Of a DNA stretch of 64,000 nt, positions 9,658 through 19,020 are shown piece by piece. Origin of the DNA: Aggregatibacter segnis ATCC 33393 (GTDB taxonomy: Bacteria; Pseudomonadota; Gammaproteobacteria; Enterobacterales; Pasteurellaceae); NCBI RefSeq assembly GCF_000185305.1, contig NZ_GL622200.1, forward strand, positions 345,359-409,358, read 5' to 3'. Every line of letters begins with the position of its first letter. Within the stretch, counting starts at the first letter, position 1. A program made the position numbers and the translations under genes. Under the pieces are notes generated by a model. It saw nothing but the letters and a program-made list of their open reading frames with translations. It searched no databases and had not been told where the DNA came from.

Positions 9658-10955
9658 TTTTGCTCTCCGTTTTCAGATTTCGTTATTTTTAATAATGAGA
9701 TTAATCCCGCGGCTTTGCGCTCGATTTCTTGCCATTCTAGCAAGGGAACTGAGCCTTCAACAATACCGGCGCCGGCAAACACATGAATTTTGTCTGCTTC
9801 AACAAAGGCAGAACGAATCGCTACACAAAACTCCGCTTGTTGTTGATTAAAAAAGCCTAATGTGCCCGCATACCAACTGCGATCGTAATGTTCAATTTGT
9901 TGTAACAATGCTTTCGCTTTTTGTTGCGGCAAACCGGCAACGGCAGCCGTCGGATGAATGGCTTGCAAACAGTTTAAGTCGGTACAGTTATCGGTTAAAA
10001 GTGCGGTGATTTCTCGGCGTAAATGTTGTACTTGACGAAGCTGTTTGATGCCGAGGTTGCCTACTTCAATGTGTTTCGTAAAGGGCGCTAAATTGGCGCA
10101 AATCCCATCCGCCACTAATTGGTTTTCATGAATGTTTTTCTTGTCGCTAAGTAACCAATCAGCTTGTTTACGATTGGCTTCATGATCCTCGCTCATGGGC
10201 GCGGTGCCTGCGAGGGCCTCTGTTTTTAAATGACGCTCATGACGCGCATACAACCGTTCCGGCGAAGAGCCAAGGAAACTTGTTTTGTCATCTTGCGTGA
10301 AAAGAAAGTGGTAGCAGCCTTTATTGTAAATTTCACTTTGCGCTAAAAAATCCTTGGCATTGAGTGGCTGATTGAGGGCAAAGGTGCTTTTATTAGCTAA
10401 CACCAATTTGGTCACTGTTTTTTCATGAATTTGCGCCAGAGCCTTTTCTACCCAATTTGCCCATTGTGTTGGATTTGCTTGTTGTTCAATCAAATCCGCT
10501 TGGCTTTGAAGCGGTAAAAGTGCGGTCGTTTTTTCAAATGTTTTTAAAACCTGTAATGCTTTGTCTTTATTGTGAATAAGATTATCTTGGTCAATAAAAA
10601 CCGTGACATTAATTTGATTATCGCGCTGTTCTAACACTAACTGTGGCAGAAAAAAGGTGGTTTGCCCGTAAAATTGAATGCCGCCGAAAAGAGGCAAATT
10701 GTGTTGATTCACGAAATCTTGCGCCGCATCTAATTGTTGAAATCTACGAACGGCGCCAATCGTGGCAAAACATTGTGTTGTTTGCTGTAATTGAAAATAG
10801 AATTGCGGATAGTGCGGTTGTGCTTTTAGCCAACCTAATAAATCAACATCGCATTCGGCTTGTGCTGAACAAACCGCAATGTGATGAGGTTGATTTAATT
10901 GTAATGCATTAATTTGATTGATTAATTGCGTTTTAAGTGATTGCAAACTATCCAT
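9648..10955 (-). CDS. menF: Isochorismate synthase, menaquinone-specific
   Basis: This 435-residue chorismate-utilising enzyme isomerises chorismate to isochorismate, the entry step to menaquinone. The C-terminal chorismate-binding domain shows TEALAGTAPMS, HPTAAVAGLPQQKA and GAGIVEGSVPLLEWQEIERK, the conserved motifs of MenF/EntC/TrpE enzymes. The N-terminal 170 residues are less conserved, as usual. The men assignment over entC follows from its overlap with menD. It is divergent from alaA across 117 bases that hold a complementary uptake signal. Confidence 0.95.
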   Translation of the reverse strand: MDSLQSLKTQLINQINALQLNQPHHIAVCSAQAECDVDLLGWLKAQPHYPQFYFQLQQTTQCFATIGAVRRFQQLDAAQDFVNQHNLPLFGGIQFYGQTTFFLPQLVLEQRDNQINVTVFIDQDNLIHNKDKALQVLKTFEKTTALLPLQSQADLIEQQANPTQWANWVEKALAQIHEKTVTKLVLANKSTFALNQPLNAKDFLAQSEIYNKGCYHFLFTQDDKTSFLGSSPERLYARHERHLKTEALAGTAPMSEDHEANRKQADWLLSDKKNIHENQLVADGICANLAPFTKHIEVGNLGIKQLRQVQHLRREITALLTDNCTDLNCLQAIHPTAAVAGLPQQKAKALLQQIEHYDRSWYAGTLGFFNQQQAEFCVAIRSAFVEADKIHVFAGAGIVEGSVPLLEWQEIERKAAGLISLLKITKSENGEQKCQ

Positions 10956-11072
10956 TTTGAAAAAGCATTGTCTTTAACGGGAAAATAAGTTAAAAATGAA
11001 CCGCAATTCTACCGCACTTTACGGGAATTTTTCACAAAATATTTCATTTCTTAATTACTCAAGGTCAAAACT

Positions 11073-12287
11073 ATGGAACGCTTTCCCAAATCAGATAAAT
11101 TAGAGCACGTTTGTTACGATATTCGCGGACCCGTGCACAAAGAGGCACTACGCCTTGAAGAAGAAGGGCATAAAATTTTAAAACTGAATATCGGTAACCC
11201 CGCGCCTTTTGGTTTTGAAGCGCCTGATGAAATTCTCGTTGATGTCTTACGCAATCTGCCTTCAGCACAAGGTTATTGTGATTCCAAAGGGCTTTATTCC
11301 GCCCGCAAAGCCATTGTGCAATATTATCAATCGAAAGATATTCGTAGTGTCACTGTGAATGATGTTTACATCGGAAACGGCGTGTCAGAGTTGATTACGA
11401 TGGCGATGCAAGCACTGTTGAATGACGGTGATGAAGTGTTAATTCCTATGCCGGATTACCCATTATGGACTGCTGCGGCGACATTGGCGGGCGGTAAAGC
11501 GGTACATTATTTATGTGATGAACAGGCGGATTGGTTCCCGGATGTGGAAGACATTAAAAGCAAAGTCACCTCACGCACGAAAGCCATTGTGGTAATCAAC
11601 CCGAACAACCCGACCGGTGCGGTTTACAGCAAAGAATTGTTGTTAGACATCGTTGAAGTGGCACGTCAGAATAATTTAATTATTTTTGCCGACGAGATTT
11701 ACGACAAAATTTTATACGATGGTGCGGTACACCACCATATCGCGGCATTAGCGCCTGATTTATTAACGGTCACGTTTAACGGTTTATCTAAAGCCTATCG
11801 TGTTGCCGGTTTCCGCCAAGGTTGGATGATTTTAAATGGACCAAAAAAACACGCCAAAGGGTACATCGAAGGTTTGGATATGTTGGCGTCCATGCGTTTG
11901 TGTGCCAACGTGCCAATGCAACATGCGATTCAGACCGCACTTGGTGGCTATCAAAGCATTAATGAATTCATTTTGCCGGGCGGACGCTTGTTAGAACAAC
12001 GCAATAAAGCCTATGAATTGCTCAACCAAATTCCGGGAATTAGTTGTACGAAGCCAATGGGAGCGTTGTATATGTTCCCGAAAATCGACATCAAAAAATT
12101 TAATATGTATGACGATGAAAAAATGGTGTTTGATTTATTGGCACAGGAAAAAGTCTTGTTGGTGCATGGCCGCGGTTTTAACTGGCATTCACCGGATCAC
12201 TTCCGCATTGTAACATTGCCGTATGTTCATCAAATTGAAGAAGCCTTAGGCAAATTTGCTCGATTCTTATCCCATTATCATCAATAA
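11073..12287 (+). CDS. alaA: Glutamate-pyruvate aminotransferase AlaA
   Basis: This 404-residue class I PLP aminotransferase makes alanine from pyruvate and glutamate. The PLP lysine is Lys240 in NGLSKAYRVAGFRQGW; NPNNPTGAVYS and ADEIYDKILYDG are also typical. The length and the N-terminus ERFPKSDKLEHVCYDIRGPV match the E. coli AlaA (YfbQ) family, so general aspartate aminotransferase is less likely. It stands alone with a strong terminator downstream. Confidence 0.93.
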   Translation: MERFPKSDKLEHVCYDIRGPVHKEALRLEEEGHKILKLNIGNPAPFGFEAPDEILVDVLRNLPSAQGYCDSKGLYSARKAIVQYYQSKDIRSVTVNDVYIGNGVSELITMAMQALLNDGDEVLIPMPDYPLWTAAATLAGGKAVHYLCDEQADWFPDVEDIKSKVTSRTKAIVVINPNNPTGAVYSKELLLDIVEVARQNNLIIFADEIYDKILYDGAVHHHIAALAPDLLTVTFNGLSKAYRVAGFRQGWMILNGPKKHAKGYIEGLDMLASMRLCANVPMQHAIQTALGGYQSINEFILPGGRLLEQRNKAYELLNQIPGISCTKPMGALYMFPKIDIKKFNMYDDEKMVFDLLAQEKVLLVHGRGFNWHSPDHFRIVTLPYVHQIEEALGKFARFLSHYHQ

Positions 12288-12300
12288 TGTTTTCCCGAAC

Positions 12301-12332
12301 AAAAAGCCCCGAATATCCATTCGGGGCTTTTT
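12301..12332. terminator. Terminator between alaA and fadR
   Basis: A perfect 14-bp stem AAAAAGCCCCGAAT / ATTCGGGGCTTTTT around a 4-base loop is symmetric in its A and T tails, so it can serve both convergent genes. An uptake signal AAGTGCGGT follows at 12343-12351. Confidence 0.9.
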
Positions 12333-12380
12333 GTTTAGCATAAAGTGCGGTCATTTTTTTGAATGATTTTTAGCTTCGCA

Positions 12381-13106
12381 TTATTCACTAAAATTTTCCG
12401 GTAAAAATGCCTGCATATTGGACCACATGACACCACTTTCTTTTCCGTATTGCAAAACACAAGGGACTACTTCATCAATAGCCTCGCGTTGGCAAATATC
12501 TTGAAGTTTGATGTAAAAGCGTTTGGCAAGTGCACGAGCTTCTGGATTTTGGAAATAAAATAAGCCGATGCGGGAATATAAGCTTTTGAAACTATTTAAA
12601 ATTAAACCATAAACGGGATTGTCTGAAGCAAATGCCAAATTGCGGAATACATCGTAGTCAAACTTTGTGTAATCTTCAGCCGTATCTTCTAAGTTATTGA
12701 GCGGTTGCAAAATACTGAGTGATTGTTCCTTTGCGCGTTTAAAGGCTTTGGGAATGTAAATCATTGAAATGTCAGTACGCGCTGAGCGCATGTTGGCAAT
12801 AAGCGAAGGCAATCTTGTGCCATCGAGCTGAATCATGGTCTCTAGAATATTAAGACCGGAGGTTTCCCAAATATCATTGACTTTTGTTGGTTTACCATGT
12901 TGGATGCTGAGCCAACCATCACGCGCTAAGCGTTGTAAGACTTCACGTAACGTTGTTCTGGTAACACCAATTTTATCGGCAAGTTCACGTTCGGCAGGTA
13001 AATCAGAACCTGGGGGAAAATAATTATTCCAAATGCTTTTTACAATATATTCTTCAGCTAAAGCGGCAGGACTTTGCGCCTTCAGAAGAGTCGAGTCATT
13101 ATGCAT
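12381..13106 (-). CDS. fadR: Fatty acid metabolism regulator FadR
   Basis: This 241-residue GntR-family regulator senses long-chain acyl-CoA, represses fatty acid degradation and activates fabA/fabB-type genes. The N-terminal winged helix (about 8-75) contains [24 protein letters not shown]. The all-helical C-terminal acyl-CoA domain ends near residue 235. The length is close to that of E. coli FadR (239). It is divergent from nhaB, the same arrangement as in enterics, with 187 bases between them. Confidence 0.95.
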   Translation of the reverse strand: MHNDSTLLKAQSPAALAEEYIVKSIWNNYFPPGSDLPAERELADKIGVTRTTLREVLQRLARDGWLSIQHGKPTKVNDIWETSGLNILETMIQLDGTRLPSLIANMRSARTDISMIYIPKAFKRAKEQSLSILQPLNNLEDTAEDYTKFDYDVFRNLAFASDNPVYGLILNSFKSLYSRIGLFYFQNPEARALAKRFYIKLQDICQREAIDEVVPCVLQYGKESGVMWSNMQAFLPENFSE

Positions 13107-13293
13107 AATTGTTTAGTATAAATAGAGGGTAAATTCGCCGTTATTATCGTAGAAACGCCTATACATTACAATTAGATAATTATTTTTTAAATTCATTGAC
13201 AATATTTGCGATTTTTGACAGAGTTGAACGCGGAATTGCCTCCAATAGCGTAGGTTAAAATATTGTTAATTAAAAGAATTAAGGTCAATTTGT

Positions 13294-14835
13294 ATGGACA
13301 ATTATCAACAGGCGTTTCTAAAAAACTTTTTGGGCTCGAGTCCGGACTGGTACAAAATAACGATTGTCGCCTTTCTTGTTATTAACCCTATCTTATTTTC
13401 AATTTCCCCTTTCTGGGCAGGTTGGTTATTAGTCATTGAATTCATTTTCACCTTGGCGATGGCACTAAAATGCTATCCGTTACAACCCGGCGGGTTACTT
13501 GCTATTGAAGCGATTTTTATTGGCATGACAACACCAGAGCACATTAAAGCAGAAGTGTTGGCTAACTTTGAAGTGATTTTGCTGTTGATGTTTATGGTGG
13601 CGGGTATTTACTTCATGAAGCAGTTATTGTTGTTTGTGTTCACTAAACTGCTTCTTAATATCCATTCTAAATTAGTGCTTTCCTTGGCGTTTTGCTTCAG
13701 TGCAGCTTTTTTATCGGCATTTTTGGATGCGTTAACTGTGGTTGCAGTAATCATCAGCGTTGCAATGGGATTTTATGGCGTGTACCACAAAGTCGCTTCT
13801 GGTGGCACGTTCTATGATTCTACCGATATTACGAATGACGAGAAAATCGGTACTCACCATGAAACCTTAGAAGAATTCCGCGCCTTTTTACGTAGCTTAA
13901 TGATGCATGCCGGGGTTGGTACTGCATTGGGTGGTGTTATGACGATGGTTGGTGAACCGCAGAACTTGATTATCGCGGATCAAGCCGGTTGGAATTTTGT
14001 TGAGTTCTTCCTTCGCATGGCACCGGTGACTGTTCCAGTCTTTGTTTTTGGCTTGCTAACTTGTGTTGCGTTAGAGAAATTTCATTTGTTCGGATACGGT
14101 GCAAAATTACCGCAAAAGGTATGGGAAGTATTGGCCGATTTTGATCGCGCCAATATGAAAAAAATGAGTAAACAAGAACGTCTGAAACTCATCGTACAAG
14201 CAATAGTCGGTATTTGGTTGATTATCGGTTTAGCATTTCATTTAGCTTCCGTAGGGTTGATCGGGTTAAGCATTATTATTTTATGTACTTCATTTTGTGG
14301 TATTACAAGTGAACATGCTTTGGGTAAGGCTTTCCAAGAATCTTTACCGTTTACCGCACTTTTAGTAGTGTTCTTTACGATTGTTGCAGTGATTATTGAC
14401 CAAAAACTTTTTGCACCGATTGTGCATTATGTTTTGTCTGCAGAAGAAAGCACTCAACTCACGTTATTCTACGCTTTCAACGGTATCCTTTCTGCTATTT
14501 CCGATAACGTATTTGTGGCAACAGTTTATATTAACGAAGCAAAAAATGCGTTGGCAGCGAATATTATTCCACCGCATCAGTTTGAATTATTAGCTGTGGC
14601 GATTAATACGGGGACTAACTTGCCTTCCGTCGCAACACCAAACGGACAAGCAGCTTTCTTATTCTTATTGACATCATCGCTTGCGCCACTTATTAACCTC
14701 TCTTACGGTAGAATGGTTTACATGGCGTTACCTTACACCATTGTGTTATCGTTGGTAGGTTTATTGGCTGTGGAATATATTTTACCGCCAATGACAATTT
14801 TGTTGGCGAATTTAGGCCTAATCATGCCAATTTAA
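13294..14835 (+). CDS. nhaB: Na+/H+ antiporter NhaB
   Basis: This 513-residue inner-membrane antiporter exports Na+ in exchange for protons. The chain is hydrophobic with about a dozen membrane segments and begins with the family-typical [16 protein letters not shown]. Conserved internal features include the polar segment [15 protein letters not shown] and [17 protein letters not shown]. Its length equals that of E. coli NhaB (513). It is followed after 24 bases by dsbB, so the two are probably co-transcribed. Confidence 0.97.
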   Translation: MDNYQQAFLKNFLGSSPDWYKITIVAFLVINPILFSISPFWAGWLLVIEFIFTLAMALKCYPLQPGGLLAIEAIFIGMTTPEHIKAEVLANFEVILLLMFMVAGIYFMKQLLLFVFTKLLLNIHSKLVLSLAFCFSAAFLSAFLDALTVVAVIISVAMGFYGVYHKVASGGTFYDSTDITNDEKIGTHHETLEEFRAFLRSLMMHAGVGTALGGVMTMVGEPQNLIIADQAGWNFVEFFLRMAPVTVPVFVFGLLTCVALEKFHLFGYGAKLPQKVWEVLADFDRANMKKMSKQERLKLIVQAIVGIWLIIGLAFHLASVGLIGLSIIILCTSFCGITSEHALGKAFQESLPFTALLVVFFTIVAVIIDQKLFAPIVHYVLSAEESTQLTLFYAFNGILSAISDNVFVATVYINEAKNALAANIIPPHQFELLAVAINTGTNLPSVATPNGQAAFLFLLTSSLAPLINLSYGRMVYMALPYTIVLSLVGLLAVEYILPPMTILLANLGLIMPI

Positions 14836-14859
14836 CATTTTTTAGGGAGAAAGAGCGCT

Positions 14860-15399
14860 ATGCTAAAATTTTTCAAAACACTTTCCGTACAACGTAGCGG
14901 TTGGTTGTTATTGATAATCTCAGCATTGGTGTTGGAAGGGATTGCACTTTACTTCCAATATGGCATGGAATTGCAGCCTTGTGTGATGTGCGTTTATGAA
15001 CGAGTCGCATTGTTTGGATTAGCCTTTGCTGGACTTTTCGGTTTAATCGCACCACGTTTTTTAATAGTCCGTTTATTGGCGCTATTAATTGGTTTTGTCA
15101 GCGTGGTTAAAGGACTGTTGCTTTCTCTCAAACATGTAGACTACCAACTTCATCCTGCACCTTGGAATCAATGTTCTTATTTGCCGGAATTTCCACAAAC
15201 GCTACCGTTGGATAAATGGTTTCCAGTGCTATTTCAACCTACTGGCTCTTGTGAGAATGTGGCTTGGTCATTCCTTGGCTTTTCAATGGCGCAATGGATT
15301 GTAGTCATGTTTGCCATTTATTTGCTTGTGTTGTTACTTGTTTTAATTAGCCAATTTAAGCGTCTTGATACGAGAGGGAGAAGACGTTTATTCAAGTAA
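14860..15399 (+). CDS. dsbB: Disulfide bond formation protein DsbB
   Basis: This 179-residue quinone reductase in the inner membrane reoxidises DsbA. Four membrane helices are predicted. The first periplasmic loop carries the CVMC pair (QPCVMCVYER), and the second carries the Cys pair in WNQCSYLPEF and TGSCENVAW. The AGGGAGA ribosome binding site and the short distance to nhaB indicate one transcript, the order known from enterics and Haemophilus. Confidence 0.96.
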   Translation: MLKFFKTLSVQRSGWLLLIISALVLEGIALYFQYGMELQPCVMCVYERVALFGLAFAGLFGLIAPRFLIVRLLALLIGFVSVVKGLLLSLKHVDYQLHPAPWNQCSYLPEFPQTLPLDKWFPVLFQPTGSCENVAWSFLGFSMAQWIVVMFAIYLLVLLLVLISQFKRLDTRGRRRLFK

Positions 15400-15421
15400 C
15401 GTTTTCTATTGAATAGATGTA

Positions 15422-15456
15422 AAAAAATGGTGTTGTATAAAACAACACCATTTTTT
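15422..15456. terminator. Bidirectional terminator after dsbB
   Basis: A 15-bp stem centred on TGGTGTTGT / ACAACACCA has a 5-base loop and six-base A and T tails. It serves nhaB-dsbB on the plus strand and the mltF/small-ORF unit on the minus strand. Confidence 0.88.
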
Positions 15457-15459
15457 ATT

Positions 15460-15606
15460 TTATATATCTTGCACCACGAATTGTAACGCATGGCGGGCAA
15501 ATAATTTCGCTTTACGTTGTTTTAAATGCTTTAAACGCAAAGTACGTGCTTGTTGTTGATGAATGAATTTTTTCTTAGTTGGTTTGAGAAATCTTTTCTT
15601 GTGCAT
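15460..15606 (-). CDS. Small highly basic hypothetical protein (48 aa)
   Basis: An ATG at 15606 preceded by AGAGGA at good spacing opens a 48-residue frame that overlaps the last 32 bases of mltF in another frame and stops at 15460, just before the terminator. About 15 of the 48 residues are Lys or Arg ([14 protein letters not shown], then [16 protein letters not shown]), with no membrane segment. The composition resembles small ribosome- or RNA-associated proteins. I do not recognise a family. A longer in-frame start at 15651 lies deep in mltF and lacks the ribosome binding site. Confidence 0.55.
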   Translation of the reverse strand: MHKKRFLKPTKKKFIHQQQARTLRLKHLKQRKAKLFARHALQFVVQDI

Positions 15607-17095
15607 GGATATTTTCCTCTGTTTGCCGATTTTCATGTTGTTTATTTTCATTCAAATAAGAATGGTCTTTCTCTGCATTTTTGCTCTCATTATCAGATTC
15701 TTGCGTTAATTTCTCGCTTTGATTTTGCTGAACACGATAATAATTCACAATGCTATTCATGTAACGACGAATATTTTCGATGTATTGAAACGCTTCATAG
15801 CCTCGTGCATAGCCGTATTTAAGGTTTGAATAGTAACGTTTTTCGGCTAATAAAGGTAAATTCTTTTTGACATCAAGCCAGTTATCCGGGTTACCACCTA
15901 AATTTTTGGTGAGACGGCGGGCATCCAGTAAATGGCCTAGCCCCATGTTATACGCTGCCAGGGCAAACCAAATTCTTTCTTCATCATTGATACTGGTAGG
16001 CATCTGTTCAAGCAACCAATGTAAATATTCTGAACCGGCTTTGATACTTTGCTCGGGATCGGTTCGATCCTGAATTTTCATATGTTCCGCGGTATCTTTC
16101 GTCAGCATCATGATGCCTCGAACACCTGTTGGTGAGGTGGCATCTGGGTTCCAATGGGATTCCTGATAGGCGATTGCTGCTAATAAGCGCCAGTCCAAAT
16201 CACCTTTATGCTTAGTAAAGAGCGGTTCAAATTTTGGAAGAATTGTTTCTATCGCATTTAAATAAGATTTTGCGTCAACATAGTCAAAGTCGCGAAAATG
16301 GCTAAAATATTTTTCTTCAATATTGGCAATTAAGCCGGAATCTATAGCGCCATTCATGAAATCTAATAAAGCTGATTGCAATTCATTGGATGCGTTATTC
16401 GCTAGATACCAATGCACGCTCATTTCATCGGTTAAGTCAAAAGCCACCGCAATTTGTGGCTTAATATGTTGAGCCGCTGAAATATCCAAAGAATTGGCAA
16501 TTGTATAGTCAATTTTGCCATCAGCAACTTGTAACAACAGTTCTTCTTGCGTTTGTTTTTTATCTACCACCCAGGTTAGATGGGGATTTTTTAGTTTGGC
16601 CTCTTTCAGAATATGTTCCAATTCTACATTATCTGGAATGACGAGTTGGCTATTAATTTGTGCTAGTGAACGTGGCCGATTTTCACCTTTTCGATAAGCA
16701 ATTTGCCAAGAAGCAGAATAATATGACGGTCCCAATTGGAAATGTTCAACTTTATTGGGCTGATAAAAAAGATTGGCCGCCGCAATATCAATAGCATGAT
16801 CATTTAAGGCGGTGAAAAGTTCTTCACTGTTGTTTAACGGTTTGATTTCTAGCTCAACGTTCAAATAATCCGCAAACGCTTTACTGAGTTCATATTCTAA
16901 ACCGGATTGCCCTTCTGCATTGATAAAGTAAGAAATAGGATTGTTAATAGTACCTACAATTAATTTGCCACGACGTTGAATGGCGTGATAAGGATTTTCT
17001 TCCGAAGACATGATTTGTTGCCATGGAAATACCATATCTAACGCCCATAAGAGCAAGCATATGCCTGCAATAATGCGTAAAAATAAACCTTTCAA
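15575..17095 (-). CDS. mltF: Membrane-bound lytic murein transglycosylase F
   Basis: This 506-residue enzyme cleaves peptidoglycan glycan strands to form 1,6-anhydromuropeptides. After an N-terminal hydrophobic signal (about 5-25) comes a periplasmic solute-binding-protein-like domain (about 45-270). The lysozyme-like SLT domain follows (about 290-450); its catalytic Glu lies in [15 protein letters not shown] and is followed by GVRGIMML. The C-terminal 50 residues are polar and low-complexity (Asn, Glu, Lys, Gln). It is separated by only 23 bases from folB upstream. Confidence 0.93.
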   Translation of the reverse strand: MKGLFLRIIAGICLLLWALDMVFPWQQIMSSEENPYHAIQRRGKLIVGTINNPISYFINAEGQSGLEYELSKAFADYLNVELEIKPLNNSEELFTALNDHAIDIAAANLFYQPNKVEHFQLGPSYYSASWQIAYRKGENRPRSLAQINSQLVIPDNVELEHILKEAKLKNPHLTWVVDKKQTQEELLLQVADGKIDYTIANSLDISAAQHIKPQIAVAFDLTDEMSVHWYLANNASNELQSALLDFMNGAIDSGLIANIEEKYFSHFRDFDYVDAKSYLNAIETILPKFEPLFTKHKGDLDWRLLAAIAYQESHWNPDATSPTGVRGIMMLTKDTAEHMKIQDRTDPEQSIKAGSEYLHWLLEQMPTSINDEERIWFALAAYNMGLGHLLDARRLTKNLGGNPDNWLDVKKNLPLLAEKRYYSNLKYGYARGYEAFQYIENIRRYMNSIVNYYRVQQNQSEKLTQESDNESKNAEKDHSYLNENKQHENRQTEENIHAQEKISQTN

Positions 17096-17118
17096 ATGAT
17101 CTCTTTCTCTAAAAAATA

Positions 17119-17472
17119 TTAGCGATTCCGCTCAATAATGACACCAACGTTATTGGCTTGTGCAACAGCTTTTGGTTTACTCAATTTGAGTCGAAGTCGA
17201 CTAATGTTAAATTGATGTTGTAATTGATCTGCCACTTCATTGGCAACCCGTTCGATTAAAAAGAATGGCTTGGATTGCACGTAATCAATGATAAATTGGC
17301 TGATTTCGGCATAATTTAACGTGTATTGAACATCATCAGTTATCGCAGCCTGACGCGTATCCCAAGCCATTTCGACATCAAAGATCAGTTTTTGTTTAAT
17401 TTGTTGTTCCCAATCATAAACGCCAATTTGCGCAAATACGCTCAATCCTTCAATAAAAATGAGATCTTTCAT
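17119..17472 (-). CDS. folB: Dihydroneopterin aldolase
   Basis: This 117-residue folate-pathway enzyme converts 7,8-dihydroneopterin to 6-hydroxymethyl-dihydropterin and glycolaldehyde. The N-terminus [25 protein letters not shown], the internal LNYAEIS and the [10 protein letters not shown] helix with its conserved Glu are family features. The length is typical (about 120). It is divergent from plsY, as in enteric bacteria, and lies upstream of mltF on the same strand. Confidence 0.94.
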   Translation of the reverse strand: MKDLIFIEGLSVFAQIGVYDWEQQIKQKLIFDVEMAWDTRQAAITDDVQYTLNYAEISQFIIDYVQSKPFFLIERVANEVADQLQHQFNISRLRLKLSKPKAVAQANNVGVIIERNR

Positions 17473-17566
17473 GATGTTCCTATCGTTATCGCTTAAATTT
17501 TTGTGGGCTTATACTATCAACTTTGGGTACAATAGACGAACAATTTTTCCACTCCAAGGAAGTCCT

Positions 17567-18163
17567 ATGAGCCTTTTCGCCCTTTTCTACATGTTATTGA
17601 GCTATTTACTGGGTTCTATTTCTAGCGCGATTTTATTATGTCGTATTGCCGGCTTACCGGATCCAAGAAAAACAGGATCGAATAATCCTGGCGCAACAAA
17701 TGTATTACGTATTGGTGGACGTTGGATTGCGCTTGGGGTTTTAATTTGTGACATCTTAAAAGGTATGTTGCCGGTTTGGCTCGGTTACTCTTTAGGCTTA
17801 ACCCAATTTGAATTAGGCATGGTGGCGTTAGGGGCATGTTTAGGGCATATTTTTCCTATTTTCTTCAAGTTTAAAGGAGGAAAGGGAGTAGCAACAGCTT
17901 TCGGAGCCATTGCACCAATTGGTTGGGGGGTATTATTTTCTACATTGGGAACTTGGGTTTTCGTCTTCCTCATTAGCGGTTATTCCTCCCTTAGCGCAGT
18001 GATTAGCGCGTTATTAGTTCCGCTCTATGTTTGGTGGTTTAAACCGGAGTTCACCTTTCCTGTTGCTTTAGTTTGTTGTCTTCTCATTTATCGTCACCAT
18101 GAGAATATTCAACGTTTATGGCGCGGAGAAGAAGATAAAATGTGGAATAAGTTTAAAAAGTAG
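17567..18163 (+). CDS. plsY: Glycerol-3-phosphate acyltransferase PlsY
   Basis: This 198-residue inner-membrane enzyme acylates glycerol-3-phosphate with acyl-phosphate, the first step of phospholipid synthesis. Conserved motifs are GSNNPGATN (37-45), the [17 protein letters not shown] loop and the late [15 protein letters not shown] chose ATG 17567, preceded by CCAAGGAAG. A longer in-frame start at 17459 would add 36 residues unlike any PlsY and would overlap folB and the divergent promoter region. Confidence 0.95.
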   Translation: MSLFALFYMLLSYLLGSISSAILLCRIAGLPDPRKTGSNNPGATNVLRIGGRWIALGVLICDILKGMLPVWLGYSLGLTQFELGMVALGACLGHIFPIFFKFKGGKGVATAFGAIAPIGWGVLFSTLGTWVFVFLISGYSSLSAVISALLVPLYVWWFKPEFTFPVALVCCLLIYRHHENIQRLWRGEEDKMWNKFKK

Positions 18164-18181
18164 AAGTGAAAAGTAAGAATA

Positions 18182-18213
18182 AAAAAGTGCGGTCATTTTT
18201 GACCGCACTTTTT
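18182..18213. terminator. Terminator made of two inverted uptake signals (plsY/sodA)
   Basis: AAAAAGTGCGGTC and GACCGCACTTTTT form a 13-14-bp stem with a 4-base T loop between the convergent genes plsY and sodA. Each arm contains the 9-mer uptake signal AAGTGCGGT, so one sequence acts both as DNA uptake signal and as terminator. Confidence 0.88.
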
Positions 18214-18230
18214 GTTTTTATAAGCCTTAA

Positions 18231-18875
18231 TTAGTGGTGAACACCGGCTAATGCTTTTTCAAAGCGTTCGTTAGCAAAATCCCAGTTCAATACATTCCAG
18301 AATTCTTTGATGTAGTCTGGACGGCGGTTTTGGAATTTCAAATAGTAAGCGTGTTCCCAAACGTCTAAACCGAAGATTGGTGTGCCTGAACAGCCGGCAA
18401 ATTCTTTACCCATAATTGGGTTGTCTTGGTTTGCTGTAGAAACCACGGCAAGTTTGCCGTTTTCTAACACTAACCATGCCCAACCGGAACCAAAACGGGT
18501 CGCTGCCGCTTTTTCAAATTCCGCTTTGAAGTTTTCAACGGAACCAAAATCACGTTCGATGGCATCTTTTAGTGCGCCTTGTAATGTTGTGCCTTTTTTC
18601 AAACTTTTCCAGAATAAGCTGTGGTTTAAGTGACCACCTGCATTGTTGCGTAATGCCGGGCGTTTTTCAGGTGCAACTTCATGTAAGTGCGCCAATAATT
18701 TACCCGGGCAACCACTGGCAAGTTCTTGTAATTCCGGGGAGTTTTCTAACACCGCGTTAGCATTGTTGACATAGGCTTGGTGGTGTTTAGTATGGTGGAT
18801 TTCCATAGTTTGCGCATCGAAATGGGGTTCTAATGCGTCATAGGCATAACCTAATTCAGGTAAAGTATAAGCCAT
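18231..18875 (-). CDS. sodA: Superoxide dismutase [Mn]
   Basis: This 214-residue cytoplasmic enzyme dismutates superoxide. The metal ligands are a His in [13 protein letters not shown] (His27), a His in [10 protein letters not shown], and the Asp and His of [20 protein letters not shown] and the overall length favour the Mn type over Fe-SOD. An FNR-like palindrome lies about 65 bases upstream of the start, matching the anaerobic repression known for E. coli sodA. Confidence 0.95.
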   Translation of the reverse strand: MAYTLPELGYAYDALEPHFDAQTMEIHHTKHHQAYVNNANAVLENSPELQELASGCPGKLLAHLHEVAPEKRPALRNNAGGHLNHSLFWKSLKKGTTLQGALKDAIERDFGSVENFKAEFEKAAATRFGSGWAWLVLENGKLAVVSTANQDNPIMGKEFAGCSGTPIFGLDVWEHAYYLKFQNRRPDYIKEFWNVLNWDFANERFEKALAGVHH

Positions 18876-18937
18876 AATTTTTTCCTTTTGTTAGAGTAAA
18901 TTCATGTTTAAAAAACGGCAAAATGATAGCATAAAAA

Positions 18938-18951
18938 TTGATTAAGATCAT
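18938..18951 (-). promoter_or_regulatory. FNR-like box upstream of sodA
   Basis: TTGATTAAGATCAT matches the FNR consensus TTGATnnnnATCAA at 9 of 10 defined bases. It sits in the sodA upstream region. E. coli sodA is repressed by FNR and ArcA without oxygen, so anaerobic repression is the natural reading. The binding itself is inferred. Confidence 0.6.
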
Positions 18952-18975
18952 TAAATGCTATGGTTGATGCATAAA

Positions 18976-19004
18976 AAAGAAGATGGCAACTAGCCATCTT
19001 CTTT
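18976..19004 (-). terminator. Terminator of maeB
   Basis: A 12-bp stem AAAGAAGATGGC / GCCATCTTCTTT with a 5-base loop lies directly after the maeB stop codon on the minus strand, followed there by a U-rich run. Confidence 0.85.
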
Positions 19005-19020
19005 ATTTTTTGTTAGGTCA

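Noticed and set aside
17459-17566. N-terminal extension of plsY
   Set aside because: It would add 36 residues overlapping folB; the start at 17567 has a ribosome binding site and fits PlsY.
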